From Ferribacterium limneticum (GTDB taxonomy: Bacteria > Pseudomonadota > Gammaproteobacteria > Burkholderiales > Rhodocyclaceae), in NCBI RefSeq assembly GCF_020510565.1, contig NZ_CP075189.1:682001-746000 (forward strand): a DNA stretch of 64,000 nucleotides. Reading direction: 5' to 3'. Both the position numbers and the translations under genes were made by a program. This document shows positions 8,252-17,373 of this stretch, piece by piece; the stretch's first letter is position 1, and the number at the start of each line of letters is the position of its first letter. The notes beneath the pieces were generated by a model that was not told where the DNA came from, ran no database searches, and worked only from the letters and a program-made list of their open reading frames with translations.

Positions 8252-9127
8252 TTACAGGCGGTCGGTCTTGAAGGTGTTGCACTGGTTCATGTCGCCGGTT
8301 TCAAAGCCCTTCCGGAACCAGCGGACGCGTTGCTCCGAGCTGCCGTGGGTAAAGCTCTCCGGGACGATGCGGCCCTGCGCTTGTTGCTGCAGGCGGTCGT
8401 CGCCGATGGCCGAGGCGGCGGTCAGGGCGGCTTCGAGGTCGCCAGGTTCGAGCACGTTTTTCATGGTGTCGGTACGCTTGCCCCAGACGCCGGCCAAGCA
8501 GTCAGCCTGCAGTTCCATGCGCACGGAGAGGGCGTTGGCTTCGCGCTCACTGACGCGTTGCTTGGTCTGATGCACCTTGTCGGCGATACCGAGCAGGTTC
8601 TGCACGTGGTGGCCAACTTCGTGGGCGATGACGTAGGCCTGGGCGAATTCGCCGGGTGCCTTGAAGCGATCCTTGAGGTCACGATAGAAGGCGAGGTCGA
8701 TGTAAACCTTCTGGTCGCCCGGGCAGTAGAACGGACCCATGGCCGACTGGCCGGTGCCGCAGGCGGTCGGCGTGGCGCCGGTGAACAGCACGAGCTTGGG
8801 TTCCTGATACTGGCGGCCGTTGGCGCGGAAGACTTCGTTCCAGGTGTCTTCGGTCGAGGCCAGCACCTTGGAGACGAATTTGGCCATCTGGTCATCGGCC
8901 GGCGGGCGCCGTGCTTCAGGTGAGCTTTGCTCGATGGCCGGCATGCCGCCGCCGCTCAGCATGTTGAGCACGGTCAGTGGATTGACGCCGAGAAAATAGC
9001 TGGCGACCAGCGCGATGGCGATGGTGCCCAGGCCCATGCGGCCGCCACCCAGACGCAAGCCACCGCCACCACCGCTGCCGCGGCGGTCTTCGAGGTTGTC
9101 GCTTTCGCGTTGGTCGTCCATGCGCAT
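8252..9127 (-). CDS. Neutral zinc metallopeptidase, YpfJ family
   Basis: 291 residues. A Gly-rich N-terminus precedes one membrane helix (LGTIAIALVASYFLG), then the conserved YpfJ domain with FTG.TPTACGTG, GPFYCPGD, the HExxH zinc site in AHEVGHHVQN and ELQADCLAGVW. The usual E. coli YpfJ is of similar length. The start is chosen at 9127, with TAAGGA about 8 bases upstream; an ATG six bases later is possible. pyrF ends 11 bases upstream. Its natural substrate is not established. Confidence 0.88.
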   Translation of the reverse strand: MRMDDQRESDNLEDRRGSGGGGGLRLGGGRMGLGTIAIALVASYFLGVNPLTVLNMLSGGGMPAIEQSSPEARRPPADDQMAKFVSKVLASTEDTWNEVFRANGRQYQEPKLVLFTGATPTACGTGQSAMGPFYCPGDQKVYIDLAFYRDLKDRFKAPGEFAQAYVIAHEVGHHVQNLLGIADKVHQTKQRVSEREANALSVRMELQADCLAGVWGKRTDTMKNVLEPGDLEAALTAASAIGDDRLQQQAQGRIVPESFTHGSSEQRVRWFRKGFETGDMNQCNTFKTDRL

Positions 9128-9138
9128 GGCAGTTTTCC

Positions 9139-9951
9139 TTAGCGGTATTGATTGATGGCGTCGCGGGTTTCGATTGCCACCTGGCGGGCGGCTGTGGCAA
9201 AGCCTTCGTCCTTGCCGGCATAGAGAATGGCACGCGACGAATTGATCATCAAGCCGGTTCCATTTTGCGTGCGACCCGCCTTGACGGTGGCTTCGATGTC
9301 GCCGCCCTGGGCGCCGATGCCCGGGACGAGCAGCGGCACGTCGCCGACGATGGCGCGGACGCGGGCGATCTCGGCCGGGAAGGTGGCGCCGACGACGAGG
9401 CTGATCTGGCCGGAGGTGTTCCATTCGTGCGAGGCCAGACGGGCGACGCGTTCGTAGAGTTTTTCGCCGCCGACATCGAGAAACTGCAGGTCGGAGCCGC
9501 CCGGGTTGGAGGTCCGGCAGAGCAGGATGACGCCCTTGTCCGGGTAGGCCAGATAGGGATCGACCGAGTCGCGGCCCATGTAGGGATTGACCGTGACGGC
9601 GTCGGCCTGGTAGCGCTCGAAGGCTTCGACGGCGTATTGCTCGGCAGTCGAGCCGATGTCGCCGCGCTTGGAATCGAGGATGACCGGGATGCCGGGATGC
9701 TTGTCGTGGATGTGGGCGATCAGCGCTTCGAGCTGGTCTTCGGCGCGGCGGGCGGCGAAGTAGGCGATCTGCGGCTTGAAGGAGCAGACGAGGTCGGCCG
9801 TGGCGTCGACGATGGCGGCGCAGAACTCGAAAATCGCGTCATTGCGGCCCTTGAGGTGGGCCGGGAACTTGGCCGGGTCGGGGTCGAGGCCGACGCAAAG
9901 CAGCGAGTTGTTCTTTTGCCAGGCGGCGGCCAGTTGCTTGATGAAGGTCAT
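9139..9951 (-). CDS. pyrF: Orotidine 5'-phosphate decarboxylase (type 2)
   Basis: 270 residues, the length of the longer PyrF subgroup. The active-site motif is [16 protein letters not shown] with the catalytic Lys/Asp set; VNPYMGRDS and the phosphate-binding VVGATFP and [10 protein letters not shown] segments follow. It makes UMP from OMP, the last step of de novo pyrimidine synthesis. Its start overlaps the stop of the upstream methyltransferase gene by four bases, so the two are cotranscribed. Confidence 0.96.
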   Translation of the reverse strand: MTFIKQLAAAWQKNNSLLCVGLDPDPAKFPAHLKGRNDAIFEFCAAIVDATADLVCSFKPQIAYFAARRAEDQLEALIAHIHDKHPGIPVILDSKRGDIGSTAEQYAVEAFERYQADAVTVNPYMGRDSVDPYLAYPDKGVILLCRTSNPGGSDLQFLDVGGEKLYERVARLASHEWNTSGQISLVVGATFPAEIARVRAIVGDVPLLVPGIGAQGGDIEATVKAGRTQNGTGLMINSSRAILYAGKDEGFATAARQVAIETRDAINQYR

Positions 9952-11129
9952 GCGACGTCCTTGTGCTTTTCAGACGGTAAATAGCGGGAGAATTTTTCCG
10001 GCAGCAGGCAATTCTGCAGGCTGCGCTGGGTGAACAGGAAGCGGCCGTCGCAGACGAAGCCGAGCTGCTGCCAGTCGACTTCCTTGTTGAGCATCATCGT
10101 GCATTCGATCAGGTCGCGGCGGGCGATCCGCGTATTCTTGGGGAACAGGGCGAGGATGGCGCCGTCGAAGCTGTGGCAGTCGTGCAGGAAGAAAGGTTCC
10201 GGCTTGCGCGTCCGGCCATTGACGTAGATGCGCGGCAGTTCGCTGACCGGGAAGGCGCGGCCCCACTGCCACCAGTTGCGCTCGTCGAAGGCCTTGACGC
10301 GGCGGGCGAGCAGTTCATCCTTGTGCTTGTCGAGGTGCGGATGCTTGATGCCGTACAGCATGCGCCGCGTTTCGCCGGTTTCCACGGTCTTCGAGAAAAC
10401 GAATTCCATGTTGCCTTTGGGGTGCGTGTAGATGTGGTCAGCCCCGGAAACGGCGCCGACCTTGACTGAAAAGACGTCGGCGAAGCGCAGGCTGTGATCA
10501 TCGCGCAGGAACATCAACTGCCCATCGGCCTCGACGAAGCAGCGGCCATCGGCCATGCGGCGGTCCGTGCGGCCTTTTTCGAAGCGGAAGATGCAGCAGT
10601 TGGGCGTGGCACCGTCGAAAACGCGAACATCGCCAGTTTCGTAGAAATGCGTGATGCTGCCCTGCTCGAACAGCCAGCGATTGAGCTTGCGGGCGGCGGT
10701 CAGCTTGATGAACTCTCTCGGCACGATGAACACCAGTTCGCCGCCCGGTTTGAGGTGGCGGATGCACTTTTCGATGAAGAACAGGAAGAGGTTGCTGCGC
10801 GCATCGAATAATTCCGATTTCAGGCGTTTTTTCGTGTTGACCGTGACATCCTGAAAACGAACATAGGGCGGGTTGCCGATGATGCTGTCGAACTGCTCGC
10901 TGAGCGGGTAGGCGAAAAAGTCACAGACCTGAGCACCTTCCGGGGCAACGCGCGGGTCGACCTCGATGCCGACGCAATCGGCTTGCCGGGCCTTCAACTC
11001 GTTGAAGAAGGCGCCGTCCCCGGCCGACGGTTCGAGCGTCCGCCCCTTGTTTGTGCACAGATCGAGCATGAAGGCCACCACATTGGGCGGCGTGAAGACC
11101 TGGCCGAGTTGTTCGACGTCGCGGGGCAT
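9948..11129 (-). CDS. Orphan N6-adenine DNA methyltransferase (Eco57I-like)
   Basis: 393 residues. GQVFTPP at the N-terminus, the AdoMet motif LEPSAGDG (32-39) and the catalytic NPPY (86-89) mark an N6-adenine DNA methyltransferase; a long target-recognition half follows. No restriction endonuclease lies nearby, so it is a solitary enzyme or housekeeping epigenetic methylase. Directly after NPPYVRFQD the sequence reads [12 protein letters not shown], which is an in-frame copy of the 36-bp repeat (about residues 95-106). It overlaps pyrF by four bases. Confidence 0.87.
   Translation of the reverse strand: MPRDVEQLGQVFTPPNVVAFMLDLCTNKGRTLEPSAGDGAFFNELKARQADCVGIEVDPRVAPEGAQVCDFFAYPLSEQFDSIIGNPPYVRFQDVTVNTKKRLKSELFDARSNLFLFFIEKCIRHLKPGGELVFIVPREFIKLTAARKLNRWLFEQGSITHFYETGDVRVFDGATPNCCIFRFEKGRTDRRMADGRCFVEADGQLMFLRDDHSLRFADVFSVKVGAVSGADHIYTHPKGNMEFVFSKTVETGETRRMLYGIKHPHLDKHKDELLARRVKAFDERNWWQWGRAFPVSELPRIYVNGRTRKPEPFFLHDCHSFDGAILALFPKNTRIARRDLIECTMMLNKEVDWQQLGFVCDGRFLFTQRSLQNCLLPEKFSRYLPSEKHKDVA
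10811..10846 (-). repeat. 36-bp dispersed repeat, copy 2 (inside methyltransferase)
   Basis: On the minus strand it starts TCACGGTCAACACG and continues AAAAAACGCC. The gene reads it in the TVN..KK frame, just after the NPPY motif. Confidence 0.85.
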
Positions 11130-11132
11130 GGC

Positions 11133-11348
11133 TCAGTCCGGCTGGCCGTCTTTGGCGGGCTGGTCGGGGGCGGCTTTGGGCATGTCAGCGCGCCCCTTCT
11201 TTTCCCAGTAGCGCGTGTTCTTGCTCTCGTCGGCGAAGCGGTAGCGCCCGTAAAGCTCGCAACCCTTCATGCCGGGATCGCACGGCAGATTATTGATCTT
11301 GAGACAATGATCATTGATCTCGTGCGGGCAGCCCCATCCTCCTGCCAT
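11133..11348 (-). CDS. Small Cys-containing protein of unknown function
   Basis: 71 residues starting MAGGWGCPHEIND. It has spaced cysteines (GCPHEINDHC, LPCDPGMKGC) and a Lys/Pro-rich tail. It starts four bases after the glnS stop and ends three bases before the methyltransferase start, so it belongs to the same minus-strand unit. The Cys spacing could bind a metal. No function known to me. Confidence 0.65.
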   Translation of the reverse strand: MAGGWGCPHEINDHCLKINNLPCDPGMKGCELYGRYRFADESKNTRYWEKKGRADMPKAAPDQPAKDGQPD

Positions 11349-11352
11349 GGCC

Positions 11353-13158
11353 TTAGCTCGCCTTGCCCCACGAATCCTTGAGCGTGACGGCCCGGTTGAA
11401 GACCGGGGCACCCGGCTTCGAATCGACACGGTCGGCGACGAAGTAGCCGTGGCGCTCGAACTGGAAACGTTCTTCCGGCTTGGCTTCGCGCAGGCTGGCT
11501 TCGAGCTGGGCGGTAATGGTCCGGGCGGAATCAGCGTTCATGTCGTCGAGGAAATCGCGCTCCAGGTCTGGTGCATCGCCTTCGCGCCGGGCGCCGGGGG
11601 CGGGCACCTTGAACAGGCGCTCGTAGAGGCGGATTTCGGCGGCGTAGGACTGGGCGGCAGAGACCCAGTGCAGATTGCCCTTGACCTTGACGCTGTCGGC
11701 ACCCGGCGTGCCGGACTTGGTTTCGGGCAAATAATTGCAGTGCACCGCAGTAATTTTCCCGTTTTCATCCTTGTCGCAGCCGGTGCATTCGACCACGTAG
11801 CCGTAGCGCAGACGGGCCATGTTGCCGGGGAACAGACGGCGGAAGCCTTTGCTCGGGACTTCCATGAAGTCTTCGCCCTCGATCCACAATTCGCGGCTGA
11901 AAGGCACGGTGCGCTGGCCGAGTTCCGGGTGCAGCGGGTGATTCGGCGCGTGGCACTCCTCGACCTGGTCGGCCGGGTAGTTGTCGATGATCAGCTTGAC
12001 CGGGTCGAGTACGGCGATGCGGCGCAGGTCGGATTCGTTCATCACCTCGCGCATGGCGTCTTCGAACAGCACGTAATCGATCAGCGAGTCGTTCTTGGTA
12101 ACGCCAACGCGCTCCATGAACAGGCGGAAGCCGCCGGCCGAATAGCCGCGGCGACGGGCGCCGACGAGGGTCGGCATGCGCGGATCGTCCCAGCCGCTGA
12201 CGTGCTTTTCATCAACGAGCTGGATGAGCTTGCGCTTGCTCAAAACTACGTAGGTCAGGTTGAGGCGCGAGAACTCGATTTGCTGCGGCAACGGGCGCTG
12301 GAGCAGGCCGGCTTCGGCCAGACGCTCGAGTAGCCAGTCGTAGAACGGGCGCTGGTCTTCAAATTCAAGCGTGCAGATCGAATGGGTGATGTTTTCCAGC
12401 GCATCCTCGATCGGATGCGCGAAGGTGTACATCGGATAGACGCAGTACTTGTCGCCGGTGTTGTGGTGCGTGGCGTGGCGGATACGGTAAATCGCCGGGT
12501 CGCGCAGGTTGATGTTCGGCGCGGCCATATCGATCTTGGCGCGCAGGATGTGGGCGCCATCGGCGAACTCGCCGGCCTGCATGCGCTTGAACAAATCCAT
12601 GTTCTCGGCGACGGAGCGGTCGCGGAAGGGCGAGTTCTTGCCGGGCTGGGTCAGCGTGCCGCGGTTGGCGCGCATTTCGTCGGCTGACTGGCTATCGACG
12701 TAGGCGTGGCCGGCGCTGATCAAGGCCTCGGCTGATTGCAGCATCCAGTCGAAATAGTTCGAGGCGTAGTAGAGGTTGGTTTCGCCGTCGTTCTCCCATG
12801 AGCAGCCGAGCCATTTGACGGCATCGATGATGGAATCAACGTACTCCTGGTCTTCCTTCTCCGGATTGGTGTCATCGAAACGCAAGTGGCAGCGGCCGCC
12901 GTATTGCTCGGCAAGACCGAAATTGAGCAGGATGGACTTGGCGTGGCCGAAATGCAGGTAGCCGTTCGGCTCGGGCGGGAAGCGGGTGCGCAGTTTGGCC
13001 GGATCGAGCGGCGCTGCGGTGTGGTCGGCAGCCGTGCCAGGATGGCCAGCCCAGCGGCGTTGGGCGTGTTTGCCGGCGGCGAGATCGGCTTCGACGATGT
13101 TCTTGATGAAATTGGCGGCGGGGGCCGGGGTGCTGGCGGGCTGGTTGGGGCTGCTCAC
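11353..13158 (-). CDS. glnS: Glutaminyl-tRNA synthetase
   Basis: 601 residues from a GTG start preceded by CAGAGG. Class I signature HIGH is seen as PPEPNGYLHFGHAKS and KMSKS as VVLSKRKL. The N-terminal 55 residues are an Ala/Pro-rich extension before the core. It charges tRNA-Gln directly. The C-terminal beta-barrel anticodon-binding domain is complete. It is first in a minus-strand series running glnS, small Cys protein, methyltransferase, pyrF. Confidence 0.96.
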   Translation of the reverse strand: MSSPNQPASTPAPAANFIKNIVEADLAAGKHAQRRWAGHPGTAADHTAAPLDPAKLRTRFPPEPNGYLHFGHAKSILLNFGLAEQYGGRCHLRFDDTNPEKEDQEYVDSIIDAVKWLGCSWENDGETNLYYASNYFDWMLQSAEALISAGHAYVDSQSADEMRANRGTLTQPGKNSPFRDRSVAENMDLFKRMQAGEFADGAHILRAKIDMAAPNINLRDPAIYRIRHATHHNTGDKYCVYPMYTFAHPIEDALENITHSICTLEFEDQRPFYDWLLERLAEAGLLQRPLPQQIEFSRLNLTYVVLSKRKLIQLVDEKHVSGWDDPRMPTLVGARRRGYSAGGFRLFMERVGVTKNDSLIDYVLFEDAMREVMNESDLRRIAVLDPVKLIIDNYPADQVEECHAPNHPLHPELGQRTVPFSRELWIEGEDFMEVPSKGFRRLFPGNMARLRYGYVVECTGCDKDENGKITAVHCNYLPETKSGTPGADSVKVKGNLHWVSAAQSYAAEIRLYERLFKVPAPGARREGDAPDLERDFLDDMNADSARTITAQLEASLREAKPEERFQFERHGYFVADRVDSKPGAPVFNRAVTLKDSWGKAS

Positions 13159-13213
13159 GGTAAAACCTCTGATTTCAATCTCGCCATTTTAACGGTTGGG
13201 GCCCATAAACCGC

Positions 13214-13219
13214 TAAAAT
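13214..13219 (+). promoter_or_regulatory. Putative -10 box (TAAAAT) for crcB
   Basis: TAAAAT lies seven bases before the crcB ATG, so the mRNA would be leaderless or nearly so. The -35 is weak. The same TAAAAT box precedes mlaF, hisG and hrpA. Confidence 0.3.
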
Positions 13220-13226
13220 TCACGGA

Positions 13227-13634
13227 ATGTCTGCATTGCATAACCTTTCCGCGCTCAACTTCCTGGCTATCGGCTTTGGTGCAGCCCTGGGCGCGTGGTC
13301 GCGCTGGTTTCTCGGCTTGGCGCTCAATCCGCTATTCGTCGCCTTGCCGCTTGGTACCCTGGCGGCCAATGTGATTGGCGGCTACCTGATCGGGGTGGCA
13401 GTCGGCATCTTTCACCTCAACACCCATTTTCCGCTGGCTTGGAAGCTGTTCGCGATTACCGGCTTTCTCGGCGGATTGACCACGTTTTCGACCTTCTCAG
13501 CCGAAGTGGTCGAGCGCCTGCTGGCCGGTCAGCCCGCCTGGGCCATTGGCCTCGCCTCGGTGCATCTGGCCGGTTCGCTGACGGCGACCTATCTTGGACT
13601 GCTGACGGTTGGCGCGACGCGTATCTGGTCCTGA
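13227..13634 (+). CDS. crcB: Fluoride ion exporter CrcB/Fluc
   Basis: 135 residues, four membrane helices. Family motifs are clear: GAALGAWSRWFL, GTLAANVIGGYLIG and GFLGGLTTFSTFSAE, the last lining the fluoride pore. Fluc proteins work as antiparallel dimers and lower cytoplasmic fluoride. It is divergent from glnS with 68 bases between the starts. No fluoride riboswitch consensus is visible upstream. Confidence 0.95.
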   Translation: MSALHNLSALNFLAIGFGAALGAWSRWFLGLALNPLFVALPLGTLAANVIGGYLIGVAVGIFHLNTHFPLAWKLFAITGFLGGLTTFSTFSAEVVERLLAGQPAWAIGLASVHLAGSLTATYLGLLTVGATRIWS

Positions 13635-13674
13635 TCTCTATCAGCCAGCGTGGCTGGCTCCGATACGTCGGACG

Positions 13675-13710
13675 AAAAAAAGCCCTTCGGCAAGCCGAAG
13701 GGCTTTTTTT
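13675..13710. terminator. Bidirectional terminator
   Basis: GCCCTTCGG (13682-13690) and CCGAAGGGC (13695-13703) flanked by seven A and seven T. It serves crcB on the plus strand and the convergent PEP-CTERM gene on the minus strand. Confidence 0.92.
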
Positions 13711-13726
13711 CAGGCAGAAGGCCTGA

Positions 13727-14299
13727 TCAGGCGGCTTTGCGGCGCGCAACCGCGCCAATGATGCCCAGACCGGCCAAGAACATTGCGTAGGACTCAGGTT
13801 CAGGAACAGGAGCCGCTGAAATGGTGAGAGTGTAAGGCCAGTTTTTATCGCCGGTCCCGGAAAAATCTTGGGCCAGATTGTAGCCAGTGACGGCGACGTA
13901 GTAGGTTCCGGCAGAGACGCTGCGCGTCAGGTGCGAGTCATAATTGTCGTCGCTAATGTCGTCGTTCATGTCGATCAGATTACCGGTGCTGCTGAACAGG
14001 CCGACCATGGGGTCGTTCTCGCCGGCTGGGCCAGTAAGCGTGGCGACTGAAAAGGTGAAGTTCAGTGTGCTGGCAGTCGAGAACTTGTAGTAATCGACTG
14101 AGCTGTTCAGAAACGGAGGGAAGTCAAAGCGAAGGCCAACCACATTCACTTCGGATCCACTAACTAACGAACCAAGGTCCTGAGCAGTGGCGATAGTATC
14201 GTTGGACTCTACTTCGCTGATAACGATGGGTGCGTTGGCTTGAGCACCTGCGCTGGCAGCGATCGCTGCGATGCAGATTGCTTTTTTGATGGAGTTCAT
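13727..14299 (-). CDS. PEP-CTERM sorting-signal protein with pre-peptidase-like domain
   Basis: 190 residues. Signal peptide at the N-terminus, a jelly-roll segment like bacterial pre-peptidase C-terminal domains (VESNDTIATAQDLG, DDNYDSHLTRSVSAGTYYVAVTGYN), and a C-terminal VPEPESYAMFLAGLGIIG helix followed by ARRKAA. That tail is the exosortase recognition signal (PEP-CTERM), so it is probably cleaved and surface-released with exopolysaccharide. The ATG at 14299 has GAGG upstream. No exosortase is in the window. Confidence 0.88.
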   Translation of the reverse strand: MNSIKKAICIAAIAASAGAQANAPIVISEVESNDTIATAQDLGSLVSGSEVNVVGLRFDFPPFLNSSVDYYKFSTASTLNFTFSVATLTGPAGENDPMVGLFSSTGNLIDMNDDISDDNYDSHLTRSVSAGTYYVAVTGYNLAQDFSGTGDKNWPYTLTISAAPVPEPESYAMFLAGLGIIGAVARRKAA

Positions 14300-14442
14300 T
14301 GGAATCCTCGTGAAGAGTTGGGTGGCCTGAGCCAGAATGCATAAACGTTGATGTTGGCATTTTTTCGCGTTTGGTTGTTCTGTGCAATAGTCCATTTGGA
14401 TCGGAGGGGAGGGGTTGCCTGGAACATGGGGTGTTGGCTGCC

Positions 14443-14478
14443 TTTTGAAATTTGGGTGTTTTTTCCGGTTGACCGTGG
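14443..14478 (-). repeat. 36-bp dispersed repeat, copy 3 (intergenic)
   Basis: Lies between the LysR gene end and the PEP-CTERM gene start, with GTTTTTTCCGGTTGACCGTG on the plus strand. The rest of the 14300-14532 gap shows no other feature I can support. Confidence 0.88.
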
Positions 14479-14532
14479 AACTCGAAAAAGTCCACCCGTT
14501 GGCGCCTTGCGGCCGGATACGAGCCGGGACGC

Positions 14533-15435
14533 CTACACCCGCCAGGGCGCGCGCCCGAACTCTTCAACGAGAAAGTCCACCATGACCCGGACCTTGGGCG
14601 CGAGGTGGCGGCCGCTGGGGTAGGTGACGAACAGCGGGACCGGTTCGACGTGGTGCCAGTCGGTGAGAATCGGGACCAGGGCGCCGCGGCGGATGGCCTG
14701 GCCGACGATGACATCGGTCAGGCGGGTGATGCCGACGCCGGCGACGGCCAGTTGCAGCACCGTTTCGGCATTGTTGGCGACGACGTTGCCGCCGATATGG
14801 ACGACCCGGATGCCGTCGTTGGTATCGAAGGGCCAGCGGCGCAAGGCGGGCAGGGTGGTGATCCACAGACAGTTGTGCTGTTGCAGGTCGTCCGGTGTGC
14901 GCGGCGTGCCGAAGCGTTCGAGATAGCTCGGGGCAGCGCAGATGACGCGTTCGAGGTTGCAGATGCGGCGGGCCACGCTGGAGGAGTCGTCGAGCGCGCC
15001 GATGCGGATGGTCAGGTCGAAATGGTCATCGGCCGGAGCCGGCGGTACGTCGTTGATGGTGACTTCGAGCTCGATGTCTCGATGCTTTTCGAGAAAACGC
15101 GGGATGGCCGGCGTCAATTGGTGCATGCCGAAGGCAGAGCCGCAATGCAGGCGCAGCAGGCCGCGCGGATGGGTGCCGGCTTCGGCTACTTCGGCCTCGG
15201 CTTCGTCCATTGCCGTGAGGATCGGCCGGGCCCGGTTGAAGAAGGCCTCGCCTTCGACGGTTAGCTGCAGGCGGCGGGTCGTCCGGGTGAGCAGGCGGGC
15301 GCCGAGGCGGTCTTCCAGGCGAGTGACCAGTTTGGACAGCGCCGACGGGGTCAGCCCCATTTCCCGGGCCGCCGCGGAGAATCCGCCGGTTTCCACGGTG
15401 CGAACAAAAGCGGTCATTTCGGCGGCGCGATCCAT
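14533..15435 (-). CDS. LysR-family transcriptional regulator
   Basis: 300 residues. The N-terminal winged helix is typical (MTAFVRTVETGGFSAAAREM, then SALSKLVTRLEDRLGARLL), followed by a substrate-binding domain with FLEKHRDIELEV and DLTIRIG. The gene is divergent from the 97-aa ORF at 15556 and separated by 120 bases, the usual arrangement for a LysR regulator and its target. Effector unknown. Confidence 0.92.
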   Translation of the reverse strand: MDRAAEMTAFVRTVETGGFSAAAREMGLTPSALSKLVTRLEDRLGARLLTRTTRRLQLTVEGEAFFNRARPILTAMDEAEAEVAEAGTHPRGLLRLHCGSAFGMHQLTPAIPRFLEKHRDIELEVTINDVPPAPADDHFDLTIRIGALDDSSSVARRICNLERVICAAPSYLERFGTPRTPDDLQQHNCLWITTLPALRRWPFDTNDGIRVVHIGGNVVANNAETVLQLAVAGVGITRLTDVIVGQAIRRGALVPILTDWHHVEPVPLFVTYPSGRHLAPKVRVMVDFLVEEFGRAPWRV

Positions 15436-15555
15436 GATTTTATTATGGATGAAAATTCACAAATGTTTTGCCAGTAAGCCTAATTGTTATTCGAATTGAC
15501 GGCAATTAGACTTCGATTTGTGCAATGTTGCGTTGCAACAAATAAGGAGTGAATC

Positions 15556-15849
15556 ATGACCCCCATCGACATCCCGACCATTGAACGTCAAGCGCGTGAG
15601 CTTCGTGCTGCAGAAATTCGCCGTCTGCACGGACTGTTTGCCGAGCGTTCGGCGTTGCTGCTCCAACTGGCGACCGGCAGTGCCCTGGCTGGCGCTCGTG
15701 CTCTTGGTGAAACGCTCCGCCCCTTGTTTGCCTGGAATCCGCAGACCAGACCGGTGTCGCACACGCCGTCTATTGAGACCGCTTTTGCCCGCCTGAATAA
15801 CGTGGTGCGGGCGCTGTTTTCGTGGAATCCGCAGGAACGCCGCTCCTGA
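15556..15849 (+). CDS. Hypothetical 97-aa protein with an internal repeat
   Basis: Good Shine-Dalgarno (AAGGAG). The N-terminus has IERQARELRAAEIRRL, a basic amphipathic helix. RPLFAWNPQ and RALFSWNPQ are near-identical repeats about 40 residues apart. It is divergent from the LysR gene and may be its target. I do not recognise the family. Confidence 0.7.
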   Translation: MTPIDIPTIERQARELRAAEIRRLHGLFAERSALLLQLATGSALAGARALGETLRPLFAWNPQTRPVSHTPSIETAFARLNNVVRALFSWNPQERRS

Positions 15850-15856
15850 ATCAGGG

Positions 15857-16705
15857 TTAGCGCAGGCGTTCGGCCAGCTGTGGCGATAGCCGGCCAAGAA
15901 AGCCTTCGACGGCGACGGTGTAATCTGTCGCTTCGCCGAGCTCGCTGTTGATTTCACCATGCGTTTTGTCGAGCGCCAGGACTTCGGCCTGTGTTCCCAC
16001 ATGCTGCGCCCGAGCGACGAAAGCACGAGCCTGCGGACAGGCGTCATCGCGGCGACTGGAGCAGACGGCAAGCATCGGCGGCGTTGCCTGCTGCAGATGG
16101 TGAATCGGCGAGGCTGCTATCCAATCGGCCGGGTTGTTGCCGAAAGCCCGGTTGTACAGGCGGAAATGCTTGGCATTCATGATGGCCGGCACATCGAGCG
16201 CGCCGCTGTCGAGCAGGATGAAACCTCGCGGTGTCTGAGCGCCAGCCTCGGTCAGCAGTTCCGGGCGGGCGCCAAGTAGCGCGATCAGGTGGGCGCCGGC
16301 CGAATGGCCCATTAAAACGATATTGCTGCGGTCAACACCCAATTTTTGCCAATTTCGCTGCACGTCGGCCAGCGCCCGTGCCACGTCGCGCGCCTGTTCC
16401 AGCGGCTGTGCCTTGGGCTGCATGCGGTAATTGATCGAAACGAAGGCGATGCCGCGCGGTAACCAGCGGTCGACCTTGTTGTTGACGACGCGACTCATGT
16501 CCTTGTCGCCACGCCGCCAGCCGCCGCCATGGACCATCAGGATGAGCGGAGCGTTGTCGCTGGTCGCCGGCCGGTAGAGGTCGTAGCGTTGATCGGGGTC
16601 AGTGCCGTAGGCGATATCGCTCAGCGTCGGGGCGCCTGCCGCATGGGCAACGGTGGCGCAGATGGCAAGAAGCAAGGCAGTGAGCAGGGGCATGGTGAGT
16701 TCCAT
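15857..16705 (-). CDS. Alpha/beta hydrolase (carboxylesterase-like), exported
   Basis: 282 residues with a signal peptide (LLTALLLAICATVAHA). The oxyanion HGGGWRRGD, nucleophile elbow GHSAG and a late His in LDKTHGEINSEL form a BD-FAE/esterase-lipase pattern. The substrate cannot be inferred. Translation may start instead at the Met at 16693, which has GGA at the right distance. It converges with the 97-aa ORF with a 7-base gap, and its start is 31 bases from the hemolysin III stop. Confidence 0.85.
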   Translation of the reverse strand: MELTMPLLTALLLAICATVAHAAGAPTLSDIAYGTDPDQRYDLYRPATSDNAPLILMVHGGGWRRGDKDMSRVVNNKVDRWLPRGIAFVSINYRMQPKAQPLEQARDVARALADVQRNWQKLGVDRSNIVLMGHSAGAHLIALLGARPELLTEAGAQTPRGFILLDSGALDVPAIMNAKHFRLYNRAFGNNPADWIAASPIHHLQQATPPMLAVCSSRRDDACPQARAFVARAQHVGTQAEVLALDKTHGEINSELGEATDYTVAVEGFLGRLSPQLAERLR

Positions 16706-16736
16706 TGGTCAAAAAGCCAATGGCATTTTGGCAGAC

Positions 16737-17354
16737 TCAGACCACGTAAAACAGTATCGCGATGAAGTGCATGAGGCTGCCGGCGATCACGAAGAGGTGC
16801 CAGATGCCGTGCCAGTGCCGAAAGCGCTCGTCGAAGGCAAAGAAGATGATGCCGACGGTGTAAAACACGCCACCGGCCGCCAGCCAGAGGAAGCCGGCCA
16901 GCCCAAGGCTGGCCAGCAGCGGCTCGATGGCGACCAGCACGATCCAGCCCATGACGGCGTAAATGACCAGCGACATGACGCGCGCTTCGGAGCGCGGCTT
17001 GATTTCCTGCAGCATGCCGACGACGGCCAGCGTCCACACGATGCCGAACAGCCACCAGCCCCACGGGCCGCGCAGGCTGATCAGGCAGAACGGCGTATAG
17101 CTGCCGGCGATGAGCAGGTAGATCGACAGATGGTCGAGCTTGCGCAGGATGCGTTTGAACGGCCCGCGCACGCTGTGGTAGATCGTCGAGATGCTGTAGA
17201 GCATGACCAGCGTGACGCCATAAACGACGACGCTGGCGGTCTTCAGGGTATCGCCGCTGAGCGCGGCGGCGACAATCAGCCAGATCGCCCCGGTCAGGGC
17301 TAGCAGTGCACCAAACAGGTGGGTCCAGGCGTTGAAGCGCTCTCCGTGATACAT
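16737..17354 (-). CDS. Hemolysin III / PAQR-type membrane protein
   Basis: 205 residues, seven predicted membrane helices. STIYHSV near residue 60, a conserved Asp in RKLDHLSIYLLIAGSYTPF, and HGIWHLFV..GSLMHFIAI near the C-terminus are the PAQR/HlyIII metal-site motifs. These proteins may be hydrolases of ceramide or related lipids, or act in membrane homeostasis. The ATG lies 20 bases after the hemerythrin stop. Confidence 0.9.
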   Translation of the reverse strand: MYHGERFNAWTHLFGALLALTGAIWLIVAAALSGDTLKTASVVVYGVTLVMLYSISTIYHSVRGPFKRILRKLDHLSIYLLIAGSYTPFCLISLRGPWGWWLFGIVWTLAVVGMLQEIKPRSEARVMSLVIYAVMGWIVLVAIEPLLASLGLAGFLWLAAGGVFYTVGIIFFAFDERFRHWHGIWHLFVIAGSLMHFIAILFYVV

Positions 17355-17373
17355 CGCCGGTGTTGTCGCAGGC

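Noticed and set aside
13155..13190. TCACGGTAAAACC at the glnS start
   Set aside because: Seven matching bases only; includes the glnS start and Shine-Dalgarno.
13159..13226. Fluoride riboswitch before crcB
   Set aside because: No match to the known consensus, and the gap is too short once the -10 box is placed.
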